64,000 nucleotides of DNA from Rhynchosporium graminicola (taxonomy: Eukaryota > Ascomycota > Leotiomycetes > Helotiales > Ploettnerulaceae): contig FJUW01000049.1 of NCBI GenBank assembly GCA_900074885.1, forward strand, positions 55,748-119,747, given 5' to 3'. Made by a program: the position numbers and the translations under genes. Under the pieces are notes generated by a model, which worked only from the letters and a program-made list of their open reading frames with translations, had not been told where the DNA came from and searched no databases. Shown here in pieces: positions 38,097-48,528 of the stretch; within the stretch, counting starts at the first letter, position 1; each line of letters opens with the position of its first letter.

Positions 38097-39551
38097 CTAA
38101 TTTTCCTGTCTATGCTTTTCGTCTGTCGTACTCTTCCCGGTCTCAGTAGCCTCATCATCACTTTGATCAACCTTTACTCCTTCCCCGCCTTCACCCCAAG
38201 CAGAGTTACTCCTACTCAGCTTTCCCATTGTTGTGGCCGAGATCTCTCTTGGACTTGCCAACGGACTGCCGGTAGCTCCAATACCTCCGATACTTCCACT
38301 GATACTGTCAGTTCTTCCATGTCCAAGAAGACCACTCTTAACACTTCCGCCGTCTGCGGTTGTGGATTGCTTTCCAGCGTAGTAACTATTGCGCTCGCTA
38401 GGAAGAGCTGGTGCTACACCAGTCGCGGAATATATACTGGCTCTCTCATTTAATCCTCCGACACTTGCTCTTGTTGGATGTGGTGTAGATGCGATCCCAC
38501 TTGAAGCGTCGATGTTGGCGCTCAGAACACTCAATGGTAGACTTTCTCTACTGCCGCCAAAGAGTGACGAAGGGGCAAGCGCGCGCACTGAGGCATCGGT
38601 ATCCATACTTCGTCTTCTCCGCCTCTTCGACGAAGACGCCAGTGTGAGGATAGAAGCATTATCAGTAAGGAGATTATTGGCCGTAGCTGTGTTGTAGGTT
38701 GACGGGTGTCCACCACTTGCTACGGGAACCAGGTGCGCAGGAATAGCAGTCGGAAGAGGAGAGGTAGGAAACTGGTGGGAGAATTGGACCTGAGCGTGAT
38801 TTCCATTGGTGTTGTTATGCGAATTAGTCGTAGCGTTGGGAGCTGCCGAGTGAATCGTCGTCAATGTGGTTGTTAACGATCGTAGGGAAGGGGCAGGAGA
38901 GGAGAATGTGCTATCTGCTCCTCTACCAGAGCTCACACCACAGCCAACTGTAGCGTTCGTGCCTTGCCCCGATGATGGAGCGTGTGATGGCGCAGCATCT
39001 GAATGCGGTCCTTCTGTAGCAATCGTGGGTGCTATAGACTTGTTGCCAATAGTCGGCGGGTGAAGTCCGTCTGCAGAGGATCGCAAAGAACGTCTGCGGT
39101 CCACTGAGGATGTGCTGACTGAGTCTCCCGTCGGAACTGTCGAGAACGAGCGATGAACATTCGGCGAATCAGAGTTCCCATTCGGAATTCCTGATTGGGG
39201 ATACGGGTGGTTCTTCGGGAGGACCTGCTTCTTGGAATTGGACTTCATTTGATATGTATTTCGTTTCGTACTCGCAGGTTGGCTTGGTTCTGCGTTGGTA
39301 GAGGAGCTTCCCTTGAAGCCAGTGAGCTTTTTCATCCATGTCGAAAATGGTCGACGCCGTCCCGGTCTCTCTGTTTGGTCTGTCATTTTGGTCAGTTGAG
39401 CTGCTGTATGGGTGTTCTTTGCAGCCGAGATGCTCTGTGGCTCCGCAGATTTGCCTGCAGCTTCGACTTGTGAAGAAGACTTGCACAGACACCGCTGCTG
39501 AATCTTTCTTGGGTTCGTACCATGTACTTGTGGTGTTGTCTCGATTGCCAT
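38097..39551 (-). CDS. Conserved Ser/Thr-rich fungal protein of unknown function, 484 aa
   Basis: A single uninterrupted frame, mostly low-complexity Ser, Thr, Ala, Asn and Gly and probably disordered. Two islands look constrained: an N-terminal basic segment around residues 63-80 (GRRRPFSTWMKKL) and a central segment around residues 300-345 (TDNASILTLASSSKRRRRRS, then VRALAPSS, then SRESLPLSVLSAN). I associate the central segment with a family found across filamentous ascomycetes whose role is not established. The five consecutive Arg could act as a nuclear-localisation signal. There is no signal peptide or membrane segment. The start may instead be Met56 (39386), giving 429 aa, because the conserved-looking part begins there. 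The gene is divergent from MLH3, with 563 bp between them. Confidence 0.75.
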   Translation of the reverse strand: MAIETTPQVHGTNPRKIQQRCLCKSSSQVEAAGKSAEPQSISAAKNTHTAAQLTKMTDQTERPGRRRPFSTWMKKLTGFKGSSSTNAEPSQPASTKRNTYQMKSNSKKQVLPKNHPYPQSGIPNGNSDSPNVHRSFSTVPTGDSVSTSSVDRRRSLRSSADGLHPPTIGNKSIAPTIATEGPHSDAAPSHAPSSGQGTNATVGCGVSSGRGADSTFSSPAPSLRSLTTTLTTIHSAAPNATTNSHNNTNGNHAQVQFSHQFPTSPLPTAIPAHLVPVASGGHPSTYNTATANNLLTDNASILTLASSSKRRRRRSMDTDASVRALAPSSLFGGSRESLPLSVLSANIDASSGIASTPHPTRASVGGLNERASIYSATGVAPALPSERNSYYAGKQSTTADGGSVKSGLLGHGRTDSISGSIGGIGATGSPLASPREISATTMGKLSRSNSAWGEGGEGVKVDQSDDEATETGKSTTDEKHRQEN

Positions 39552-40114
39552 AGCTGGTTGGCTTGTGGTGTTGTTATCTTGCGACGAGAGGTGAGGTGGA
39601 TGCGATGGAACGAGGAGAGCTAGTCGAATTGCTTATAGCACTTATAAATCCGACAAAAGCGAAAGTGAAGCTGTTAAGCAGAGTGCGATTGGTCGGTCTC
39701 AAGAAGCGGACAGTGAGCTGAACGGTTGGAGAACAAACACTGCACCAGATCGGAACTTGAAGCTATCGAATTGATGTGCCCGAAGCGCGGTTCAGCCTCG
39801 TTGTCCCGCGCGGGTGGCCAAGCTTTAGTGGCTTACATAAGCAGATATACCTTGCTTACTGCCACGTTGAAATTTGCGTTCATTGGAGTATGTTATCAAC
39901 ACATTCGACCTCGGACATATACATAAGGTAGCTGGCGAAGAACAAACTACTTGTTATATTATATGCGCTTTGTCCAACTGGCGGTAGAAGGAAGTCATGT
40001 TTTCGAGGCCTCAGTTTTGCTATAGGAAGGTGCCACCGAATCTCGGGCCTTCCCTGCTTTCTTGGAAACTTGTGGCATTCTGTTAAACAGTATATTTCTT
40101 TACTTTGGTTAAAG
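39552..40114. other. Divergent promoter region between the Ser-rich gene and MLH3
   Basis: 563 bp holding the upstream regions of both flanking genes. A TATA-like CTTATAAATCC lies near 39642-39652. The MLH3 frame is open back to 40070, but the first ATG is at 40115. No other feature seen. Confidence 0.5.
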
Positions 40115-43102
40115 ATGTCCATACAACCGCTACCACTAGACGTTGTTGCCAAGATCAAGTCATCCATCACAATTACCAGCCTGAATGGAGTGATAGGCGA
40201 GCTTATCAAGAACTCGTTGGATGCCGATGCAACAAAAATTGACATCAGTGTTGACTATGGCCGAGGAAGTTGCTCAGTCGAAGATAATGGTTTAGGAATA
40301 CTGCCTTCAGAATTTGGAGTCAATGGCCATCTTGGGAAACTTCACCGTCAGTTGAATCATGTCTTCAGCGATTTCAAAACTGATGAAGTGGTAGATACGT
40401 CAAAACTAAATGCTCAGACTGAGCTTCATGGTGGACGAGGGATATTTCTTGCCTCTCTCTCCGCAATGGCTTTAGTTTCCATCACTTCTCGCCATAATCT
40501 GCACAGATCGCATAATGCATTGACTTTACATAAATCTGTAGTTGCATCCCGTCAAGCCCCAGCACCACCTCAGCAGCATTTGACGAGCAATCATGGAACT
40601 CGAGTCACTGTTCGAGATCTCTTCGGAAACATGCCGGTTCGTGTGAAGCAAAGAGCTATTGTCGCTGAAAAGGAGAGGGGTAATTCAAAGGACTGGGAAG
40701 TGCTGAAGAGAGATGTCATTGCACTGTTGCTTCCCTGGAACAACATGGTTGCGATCGCTCTTAGAGACTCTCAATCGGCTCAAAAGATGAACATCAGTCC
40801 GCCATCGATGCCATTTCAGTCCGGGAAACTGTCAGTGTCATCCGTGTGCAGTATCCTTCATCAGGCCTCATTCATCGACTATCGAGAGAAGATTTCATGG
40901 ATCTCGGTCAATGCATCCACCCCTAGCTTGGAAGTTAGTGGTGCAATCTCTTTGGTACCAATTGCAACTAAGAACGTTCAATTTATGTCAATTGGTATTC
41001 AGCCTCTTAACCCTACACATCGAAAAAGTATTTTTCAGGATGAGATCAATCGTTTGTTCACTATTTCGGCGTTTGGTATCGAGGAGCAGCCAGAAGAGAT
41101 CGACAATGCTAAGCTGGACCGAAGAGCTAAGGATGGTCGATACAAAGGAGAGGGGTACACTGGCAAAGAGTTGAAAGCCGTGAAGAAAGGAGTTGACCGC
41201 TGGCCTATGTTCTTCATCAAGATTCAGTCGTCCGATCTGGGAAAGGCGAAGCTTGAGGCAGAAGATGCTATGGATGAGAACTCACAAGATCTGCTCAGAA
41301 TCATGGAGGTGTTGCGGGCCATGATCTTGGAGTTCCTTACAAAGAATCACTTCCGTCCGAAAAGCGCCCGTTGCCATGGAAGCAGACCGGAACTCGACGC
41401 TGGACTGCAAAAGAATGCAGGCTCGGGCCCTGCTTCCATGTCTTCCCAGCCCTTCCGATCAACTGACACTTTTCGATCCAAGGGAAATAAATCTACTTTG
41501 AAGAATAAATCTCAGCTGGATCTTCTTGGAACAAACATTAGGCTCCCCTCCTTCCGACAAGGTGTAATAAGTACAGATCGCACATTCGATTCCTGGGCAA
41601 GGGTAAAGAGCGGCACTGTTTCGAGATCTATAACACTAAAGCCGGCCATTGCAGTTAACGAAGATCACGACAACTATAGAGCTTCGACAGCGTCCCATTC
41701 TCTGACTAATCTCTTGAGAGATGGTCACTCAAGCCCGCGGGGTGTACTCTCGGAGCCTCTGCTTTTTAGGGACGGAAATATCGTTCGTGCTCCATTTGGA
41801 GATGTTACTGCTCGTGCGAAGCATCTACATCCTATTGCTACACCACAAAATCCTGCTGTATCAAACTCTCCTGCAGTATCAGACCAAGACATGACCTTGG
41901 AGCATGGTGACGATGTCGTTGCTTGGGTCAACCCGATTACGAAAGTCAGATCCCTGGTCAATCAACGAACAGGTCTCACAGTTAAAGCAACCAATGCTTC
42001 CACACACCCAGGCCCTCGGCCTCGATTAACCACACCATATCCGAGTCAAACAGCTCTGCCGTTTGTGCCTAGTCCGTGGATCAGTGATATGCTCAAAACA
42101 TGGGACAATCCAATCTTTGCTCCAGCCGAGCCATCCATCCCCCAGGTCTCATTCGATGGCCCTGACGCCACAAGCCGGACAATCCTCCACGGACGGCACC
42201 ACCACTGCTCTCAAATCGATATCGATCGTGCATTCGAACAATCAACTTCTGGGATCCATGGCTCAATCTCAAAATCTGCCCTCGGAAATGCGGAAGTGAT
42301 CTCTCAAGTTGACCAGAAATTTATCCTGGTGAAGCTTCAATCAGGTGATGTTTTGGCTGGGAAAAATGACGGAAGTATGCTGGTTCTGATAGACCAACAC
42401 GCAGCAGATGAACGTATACGCGTAGAAGCGCTCATGGAAGAACTTTGCGGACCACATTCCGGAGCTGGAATAGAATCAGGTGTTTTCACCTCTTCGCTTG
42501 CGAAACCGCTTCGTTTCGATCTCTCGGCAATGGAGGTCAACCTCCTTGACATTCACAAAACTCACTTCGCGAACTGGGGAATCCTTTACAATCAGCTTCC
42601 TACGGCTGTAGCTTCAGTCCAGCGCCTCATAGTTCACTCTTTGCCTCCGTCTATCCTCGAACGCTGCCAATCCTCCCCACGACTCCTCATCGACCTCATC
42701 CGCACAGAACTTCACGTCATCCAGGCAAAGCACGGCACACCACTTCCTCCTCTCCCCTCAAACAAGAACCAAAAGTCAGACTGGATCAGACGTATCCATA
42801 CCTGTCCACAAGGTCTCCTGGATATGATCAATTCCCGAGCCTGTCGAAGTGCGATCATGTTCAATGATGTATTGACTAAGGGTCAGTGTGAGGTTTTGGT
42901 GAAGAGGCTTGCGACATGTATATTTCCATTTCAGTGTGCGCATGGTAGACCAAGCTTGATACCGCTTGTAGGGTTAGGATGTTTGAGGGTTGGTGCATGG
43001 TACGGGGATGGGACTGGCGATGGTTTTGGCTGTGGGGGAGAAGAGGAGAGAGGGTTCAGGGGGAGCTTTGCAGCTTGGAAGGAGGGTATGAGGAGAGTGT
43101 AG
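40115..43102 (+). CDS. MLH3: DNA mismatch repair / meiotic crossover protein MLH3, 995 aa
   Basis: MutL-family GHKL ATPase. The N-terminal ATP-binding residues are present: Glu29 and Asn33 in ELIKNSLDADAT, Asp57-Gly61 in DNGLGI, and the GRGIFLASLSAM lid motif. The C-terminal endonuclease motif DQHAADERIRVE is at 760-771, with ACR at 909-911 and CAHGRP at 941-946, which together bind the catalytic metals. An intact endonuclease motif plus the long, poorly conserved linker separates MLH3 from MLH1, and the domain wording is not that of PMS1. MLH3 pairs with MLH1, nicks DNA during meiotic crossover resolution and has a minor role in repairing insertion-deletion loops. It works in the nucleus. 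The reading frame is unbroken with no introns. The last 30 residues after the metal site are Gly-rich and may be less conserved. Confidence 0.93.
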   Translation: MSIQPLPLDVVAKIKSSITITSLNGVIGELIKNSLDADATKIDISVDYGRGSCSVEDNGLGILPSEFGVNGHLGKLHRQLNHVFSDFKTDEVVDTSKLNAQTELHGGRGIFLASLSAMALVSITSRHNLHRSHNALTLHKSVVASRQAPAPPQQHLTSNHGTRVTVRDLFGNMPVRVKQRAIVAEKERGNSKDWEVLKRDVIALLLPWNNMVAIALRDSQSAQKMNISPPSMPFQSGKLSVSSVCSILHQASFIDYREKISWISVNASTPSLEVSGAISLVPIATKNVQFMSIGIQPLNPTHRKSIFQDEINRLFTISAFGIEEQPEEIDNAKLDRRAKDGRYKGEGYTGKELKAVKKGVDRWPMFFIKIQSSDLGKAKLEAEDAMDENSQDLLRIMEVLRAMILEFLTKNHFRPKSARCHGSRPELDAGLQKNAGSGPASMSSQPFRSTDTFRSKGNKSTLKNKSQLDLLGTNIRLPSFRQGVISTDRTFDSWARVKSGTVSRSITLKPAIAVNEDHDNYRASTASHSLTNLLRDGHSSPRGVLSEPLLFRDGNIVRAPFGDVTARAKHLHPIATPQNPAVSNSPAVSDQDMTLEHGDDVVAWVNPITKVRSLVNQRTGLTVKATNASTHPGPRPRLTTPYPSQTALPFVPSPWISDMLKTWDNPIFAPAEPSIPQVSFDGPDATSRTILHGRHHHCSQIDIDRAFEQSTSGIHGSISKSALGNAEVISQVDQKFILVKLQSGDVLAGKNDGSMLVLIDQHAADERIRVEALMEELCGPHSGAGIESGVFTSSLAKPLRFDLSAMEVNLLDIHKTHFANWGILYNQLPTAVASVQRLIVHSLPPSILERCQSSPRLLIDLIRTELHVIQAKHGTPLPPLPSNKNQKSDWIRRIHTCPQGLLDMINSRACRSAIMFNDVLTKGQCEVLVKRLATCIFPFQCAHGRPSLIPLVGLGCLRVGAWYGDGTGDGFGCGGEEERGFRGSFAAWKEGMRRV

Positions 43103-44078
43103 AGATAGAAGACATGAGGGCAGACCATTTGTGTAAGCTTAGCGAGATTAATCGCAAGAATTTAGTTGTAAAACTACGATAATATATTTGTATCGAAAGC
43201 TCAACTCACTTGCCCGGTATCTAACTGCACAGGGCTTCGAAGTTGTATAATTTGCTACCTGACGCCCCCTTCTATGCATTCCCTCTCTCAATATTCCCAG
43301 ATGCAAATCTTTCACAGTTCCAGTCTCCCCCTTCAGCCACTCGCAAAGATACCAAATCAAATCTTCATTAAGCACATTGCTTTCAAGAAAGCTTAAATTC
43401 CCCATGTGTAGAGGCAGGTCTACATGATTATTTTGAGCTTCTCGCCCATATATACAACGGTGGATTGCGAAGTAGCGATATCTTTGTAAGTGTTCCCAAA
43501 TCAAATTCTAGGATAGAGTCTCATGACGGTTTTAAAAGATTGAGTGAGAGAACTCGGTCTTGCTGAATCGAGGACAGACTTCACCATGGATATCGTACAC
43601 TCTATATGATGTAAATGATCTTGATTCAAATTAGAGTCAGAAATTGTAAGATACTATGTGGACTCTCTTTTTCATATATAGCCTCTTCGTCTAAGATTTT
43701 CTACAAGAGAATATAATTTAAACAGCACGTGATTAGATCCCCTTCCTCTCCATCACTTCCTTGTCGAATTGGATACTGTTACATTAAAAACTAGATATTA
43801 AGATAGCTATGTATATCGAGATAGTATCTCAAACCGATAGACACGGATATGGTCACAATTGTGCTGTAGTACTGTATGTCACATGGACTTGAAAAACACT
43901 AGGCTCGCGTAAACTAATCCACTTCGATTTCAAGTATCTTGACACCCAACTTCCATGACCAGGCATCCAAGACAAGTTTTAAAACGAGGCCAACAAGTTC
44001 GCATCGTTTCGAACTTTGGAAAACACTCTAGAGAAACTACCAATCGCAAAAGCATTCCATCACAGCCAAGAATACAGT
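43103..44078. other. Intergenic, MLH3 3' region and upstream of the DUF2196-type gene
   Basis: About 980 bp. A 118-codon minus-strand frame (43148-43504) is not convincing as a gene. A CACGTG occurs near 43724-43729. The frame of the downstream gene is open back to 44016, with an ATG there, but the next in-frame ATG at 44079 is the better start. Confidence 0.5.
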
Positions 44079-44780
44079 ATGAATTCGTCCCGCCACGCAA
44101 ACCGTGCTGGGCGAGGTGAGATGTCCACCAGAGGACGAGGACAAGGACGAGGCAACCGCCAGCGAGGTGGCTTAAATGATCGCCCCAACTTTTCCCCAGG
44201 ACCATCAAACGTACCAACAACCCAACACGTCATTCCCGGCGCATCCGTCTCTATCATCCTAAAAATTGACCAGCCAACCGGTCGTCAGGTTCAAGGCACT
44301 GTCGCTGAACTTCTGACTCGAGGAAATCATCCTAGAGGGATCAAAGTGCGTTTGCAAGATGGGAGAGTGGGGAGAGTGCAGAAGATGGCGAGTGAAGAAG
44401 GGGCCAGAACGGGCTCGGCAGGGATGAGTGGGTTGGGGAGGAATGGGGAGGCTAGTGAGCGAGTTGAGTCGGGAGGGTTACAAATTTCAAACATGGGGGG
44501 CCAAAGTGGAGGGCTCGCTACAGGAAATTATGGCGATTATCGGCTTCATGATCCGGATCAGCCGCCAGCTTCGGAGTTGAGTTTGGAGGATTATGTTGTG
44601 ACAAAAGGGCAGAAGAAGAATCGACGAGTAAAAAGCACGCTTGACTCAGAAGCCATGGAACAGAGTCAGATACCAGCTTCAGAGACGCTCGAGTCGGCTA
44701 CAACTGTATGTCCTGTTTGTGGAGAATTCGAGGGCGATGAAGTCGCTGTTGCTCATCATGTCACTGCACATTTCGATTGA
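44079..44780 (+). CDS. YwbE/DUF2196-type protein with C-terminal zinc finger, 233 aa
   Basis: An Arg/Gly-rich N-terminus (RGRGQGRGNRQRGG), then at about residues 51-100 a segment (PGASVSIILKIDQPTGRQ ... RGNHPRGIKVRLQDGRVGRV) that matches my recollection of the small bacterial YwbE/DUF2196 fold. It ends in CPVCGEFEGDEVAVAHHVTAHF, which has the C2H2 spacing of a UBZ-like finger. The RGG-type leader suggests RNA binding and the finger suggests ubiquitin or nucleic-acid binding; both are inference. No introns. The start chosen is the Met at 44079; an in-frame ATG at 44016 would add 21 residues. Confidence 0.75.
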   Translation: MNSSRHANRAGRGEMSTRGRGQGRGNRQRGGLNDRPNFSPGPSNVPTTQHVIPGASVSIILKIDQPTGRQVQGTVAELLTRGNHPRGIKVRLQDGRVGRVQKMASEEGARTGSAGMSGLGRNGEASERVESGGLQISNMGGQSGGLATGNYGDYRLHDPDQPPASELSLEDYVVTKGQKKNRRVKSTLDSEAMEQSQIPASETLESATTVCPVCGEFEGDEVAVAHHVTAHFD

Positions 44781-45426
44781 ATACCTTCGGGCATTGCATG
44801 GCAAGCTCCCGACGATGAGGGCTAGCTACCGAAGACGTATCGTTGGCTTAGCAGTAGATCAGTTGATCTCATGTCTATGGCTGGGTTCATTTGTTTCGGA
44901 CATATGTCATGAGCCATTTTCGGGGACATGGCGACCGTTCTTCCTGCGAACTGGCCTGCGAGTTCCAGGAGCTCTAAATATTAAGATGACTGATTGCCGA
45001 GATTCCCCCTCGATCTACGAATGATTCTGCAGCTCTCTCTCAAGAGGCTTGGTTGAAGTTTGATCGATCATGAACAGTCTGAACCGTTCTTGACCAGCGC
45101 AGAACCTGAAAGAGAAGACCTTTGAACTCACGTGTTCCGCGATCCACGTGATTTCGAATCCTTTGTGGGGCGGTCTACATCTATGTCCTCAGCCTCAGCC
45201 TCAGCTCAGCTTACAGACAGTGATATATAGGGCATTGCACTACCTCTTTCTGATCACAGGGGTTGGATATCCTTACATAGTCTGTGTTAACAAACGAGTT
45301 ATCGGGATCTCCACGATCAACTTGAAGCCTCGTGTATTGGAAACAACGACCCACAGAGAACGCATGATATCCTAAGGAACTCGAGACAAAGAACGTCACT
45401 TCTCTCGATTAAGCAAGAACGCACAT
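44781..45426. other. Upstream region of the second Zn2Cys6 regulator
   Basis: 646 bp without a supported gene. It contains two CACGTG boxes (45129-45134 and 45145-45150) and a CCTCAG/CTCAGC tandem run near 45186-45210. Confidence 0.5.
45129..45150. promoter_or_regulatory. Paired CACGTG boxes upstream of a regulator gene
   Basis: Two perfect CACGTG palindromes whose starts are 16 bp apart, about 280-300 bp before the start codon of the gene at 45427. CACGTG is the usual core for bHLH factors. The pairing is seen in sequence; any regulatory role is inference. Confidence 0.35.
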
Positions 45427-46999
45427 ATGGATGTATATTGGAATACGCCTTCAGGCGATTCTTCGGAAACATTGAAATCAGACAGTCAATCCTCGATGGT
45501 CCCGGCGAAGAGAGATGAATCAAGTGCGACGAAGAGAGGAAGAAAGGGCCACGCGAAATCAAGAACGGGATGTAAAATTTGTAAGCGAGCTCGTATAAAG
45601 GTACGCTTATCATGGGATTTCCACCATTTCCATGAAGTGAGAACTCATCTATCACAGTGCAAAGAAAACCGTCCATCCTGTGATTATTGTGCAAACCGAG
45701 ACCTGACATGCGAGTGGCCTGAACATCTAGCCGCTCAAAATTTAGCTTTAATACTTAGACCAAGCCATCCAAGTCACATTTCTACGAACCCACAGTCACC
45801 ACTACCTGTCTTCACGATGCGAGATTTCCGCCTCTTTAACCATTTCATCCAGTCAGCATATCCTTCTCACCCGATTGGAAATGATGCTGTCTGGACACAT
45901 GAGATCCCGAGCATAGCGCCCGATGCAAGTATTGCCGCTCTGACCATATATGTGCCTACTAACCTGTTAGTACGACTTCCTTCTATATGCCATGCTAGCG
46001 CTGGCTGCAGCGGATATCTCCGCTAAAGGTGACGAGCAGCAGCTAAGAGTGACCGCCATGGCATACCGTGTGAAGTCCATCGAATCTCTCAATAGAGCTA
46101 TCGAAAGTGGCATACAAACGTTCATACAGGGCAATGCCATGTTGGCGACGTGCTTCGCTCTTCTATTTCAATCGGTGTTCATCCAAGACGGCTTGGGCGA
46201 ATACATGTCGTTCATTCGCGGTACTCTTGCTATTGGTACAAAGATGGGATACAGCCAGATGAAATTCCTGTTCGTGAAGGCGTTTGGGGATGAGCAGCTG
46301 GAACTTATAGGCCCGGCCTTGAGTTTGACTCCGCTTGTGCATCCCGATATATCAAGGGCTGCTTGTAAGTCTTTGGAGAAATTTGGGTTTATGTGCGAGA
46401 AAGCATCTGAAGCTCTGCTGTATGGAAAGCTACTGTGTATGGCTCGGAACCTGGTCACTTCATCACAAGATGGTACGCGCAAAATCATCCATCCTATCCT
46501 GTCATCTTGCCAGTGCTCTGGAATTGACGTATTTGCAGCATACATGGAGCTACGAAACTACGATGGGCTATTTATGTTCCTGTCTCAGGAAGATTTTGTG
46601 AACTTCATCGACCCTGCAAATATTGTTGGAAGACTTATCCAGGCACATTTTGTATCCGTGCAATTGATTGTTCGTATACTCCATCCAATTCTTCTACATT
46701 AACTGACTAATTTGGCCCAGATGACGCCAATCACGAATAGCGAGCTAATGCCACGTCAGGTGGTTGAATCAGAGAAGGAGCCTAATATTTTAGGAAAGCC
46801 CAGTCCTGTGTCTCCTACTGCTGGATGGTTGAGGTACCTACACTCAGACATCCCATCACATATGGTTGAGTATTTCCAATGGACTCTGTGGGTTGAGCAA
46901 CAGGTTCAGAATAGTAAGCTCTATACCGGGGTGTATAATTGATCCCTAGTCTCAGCTGAGTACATTGCACTGGGTACAAAGCTCGTTCAGTTCATGTAA
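45427..46999 (+). CDS. Zn(II)2Cys6 transcription factor, about 452 aa
   Basis: Predicted exons 45427-45600, 45658-45924, 45971-46651, 46721-46913 and 46956-46999. The cluster is Cys49, 52, 59, 66, 69, 76 (Cx2Cx6Cx6Cx2Cx6C), preceded by a basic KRGRKGHAKSRTG. The first intron (57 bp, no in-frame stop) falls between Lys58 and Cys59, inside the cluster. The second has GC-AG ends (45925-45970) and is the only phase-correct solution I found that joins PSIAPD to YDFLLYAMLALAAADIS, a motif typical of the UPC2/STE12-like fungal regulatory domain family. The last intron (42 bp) is short, and the protein might instead stop at 46942. Nuclear regulator; target unknown. This class includes sterol-uptake-type regulators, but no specific assignment is justified. 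Confidence 0.82.
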
Positions 47000-47568
47000 A
47001 GACAGTCAGACAAATCTCGTGCATTCCGGTGATCTCATTCTGCGACCTACAGACACGCATTTGCATAACTATTTCGCTTCTGCACAGCCTTTCCAGGCGT
47101 ACAGATTCATGGTCCGAAAAACAAGCCGCGCAGAGAGCTTCAATACGAAGATCCCTGCCGGCACCCAAAGAAGCGCATCGGTTCGCTGGCATAAGCAACG
47201 GAAGAGAAATACCCCGCCTCACCTACATATCATCGGGAAGCGCCAAGCATAGATAAGTGCTGATGATTGGAATCCCTCCTCCCGCTCTTTCGCTTTCTGC
47301 GTCACACCAATCCATGTGGTTGAAAGCTCAGCCTCCGCCAAGTATCGCTGCCTTTGACAGCGAGGCGCAGGGATGGGAGGTATCAGAAGAGGTGTAGCAA
47401 GCTGAACAGTGAGAGATATATGAATTATCAACTCCGAGGATAACAGTAGAAATCCATTCACTAGGGAGCAAATCGAGCGATATCCAGATCGATAGAAATT
47501 CCATAGACCTGCTCCAAAAGGCCTTGAATTACATACAACACACACACCGAGCTCAGAACTGGTCGAAT
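47000..47568. other. Intergenic, no gene seen
   Basis: 569 bp between the regulator and the uncharacterised gene at 47569. The frame of the downstream gene is open back to 47524 but without an ATG. Small overlapping frames on both strands look like chance. Confidence 0.5.
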
Positions 47569-48528
47569 ATGCCCAAACCTGCAACAATGTCAACAACAAC
47601 TTCAGAGATTCCACTTTGTAGACTCTCAAACAAAGGCTACACATCTTCCCTCTTGTCCACAAACTCCTCATTTTCAACCTCACACGTTTCCTCGCTTGCG
47701 CCAACAGAACAAAGCCTCACCTCTTCACGCTCAGTGATCTTCAAGCCGGCGACCTCCCTGCAAATACAAGCCGCCGGAAAGTCTGTGAGTTCATTACCCA
47801 TTTCCATGTACGAGCTGTGCATCCCGATATTTACGTACGAAGAGAATGGTATGGCGAAGCGGCCGAAATGGCTTTCTGTTAGACCTAAGCGGAAGAGTGG
47901 AAGTTGTGTTCTGGTTGATGCGGAGGATGAGAGTCAGACTACGATTGCAAGGACGACGTATAGGTTTGGCCCTGGACGACCACCTGTGGTAAGAATTGGG
48001 AGAGACGAAGATCGGTCTGAAGAAGATGATGAGACCGATCTTGCTGATTATCACGACCTCGACAACAAAGCAGCTTCAGCCCAGGTCTTCGATAGCAATA
48101 TTTCAACGAATAAGAGCGGAGTAGAAGAGTTCCCACTAAAAGTCAAACGTATTCTCAGCCGCACAACCCATTTCACATCCCATCGCTACGGAAGATTCGA
48201 ATGGCATTACTGTAGCCGGAAGGAGAAGGCTTCTTTTACATCGAAATCTACGACCGTGTCTTCGCCACCAAGAAATCTCCTCGTACTGGAAAAGATCTTC
48301 AAGAACGGACATGAGAGGGAGATCGGGAGGCTGAGAGTAGCGCAGTTGATTCGTGGTGATGGGACGAGAACACCAGGGACGAAGTATAGTACCGCGGGGA
48401 ATGGGGGACGGTTGGAGATGTGCTTGGAGCGCGATGGGGAAGAGGGGATGGAGGTGTTGATCGATGAGGTTACTGTTTTGAGCACGGTTTTAATTATGTT
48501 GAAGAAGGAGATTGATGACCAAGGCTAA
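47569..48528 (+). CDS. Uncharacterised fungal protein, 319 aa
   Basis: A single exon from the first in-frame ATG. The N-terminus is Ser/Thr-rich. From about residue 55 there are beta-strand-rich segments (SVIFKPATSLQIQAAG, PISMYELCIPIF, then RTTYRFGPGRPPVVRI), then an acidic stretch (about residues 145-160), then FEWHYCSRKEKASF and a C-terminal half ending in a hydrophobic helix (VLSTVLIMLKKEI). The layout suggests a single all-beta domain with a disordered insertion. I do not recognise a named family. No signal peptide; probably cytoplasmic or nuclear. Confidence 0.7.
   Translation: MPKPATMSTTTSEIPLCRLSNKGYTSSLLSTNSSFSTSHVSSLAPTEQSLTSSRSVIFKPATSLQIQAAGKSVSSLPISMYELCIPIFTYEENGMAKRPKWLSVRPKRKSGSCVLVDAEDESQTTIARTTYRFGPGRPPVVRIGRDEDRSEEDDETDLADYHDLDNKAASAQVFDSNISTNKSGVEEFPLKVKRILSRTTHFTSHRYGRFEWHYCSRKEKASFTSKSTTVSSPPRNLLVLEKIFKNGHEREIGRLRVAQLIRGDGTRTPGTKYSTAGNGGRLEMCLERDGEEGMEVLIDEVTVLSTVLIMLKKEIDDQG

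Noticed and set aside
43148..43504. 118-codon minus-strand frame downstream of MLH3
   Set aside because: No conserved motif; the C-terminal third has no protein-like pattern. Could be an unrecognised exon but is not supportable.
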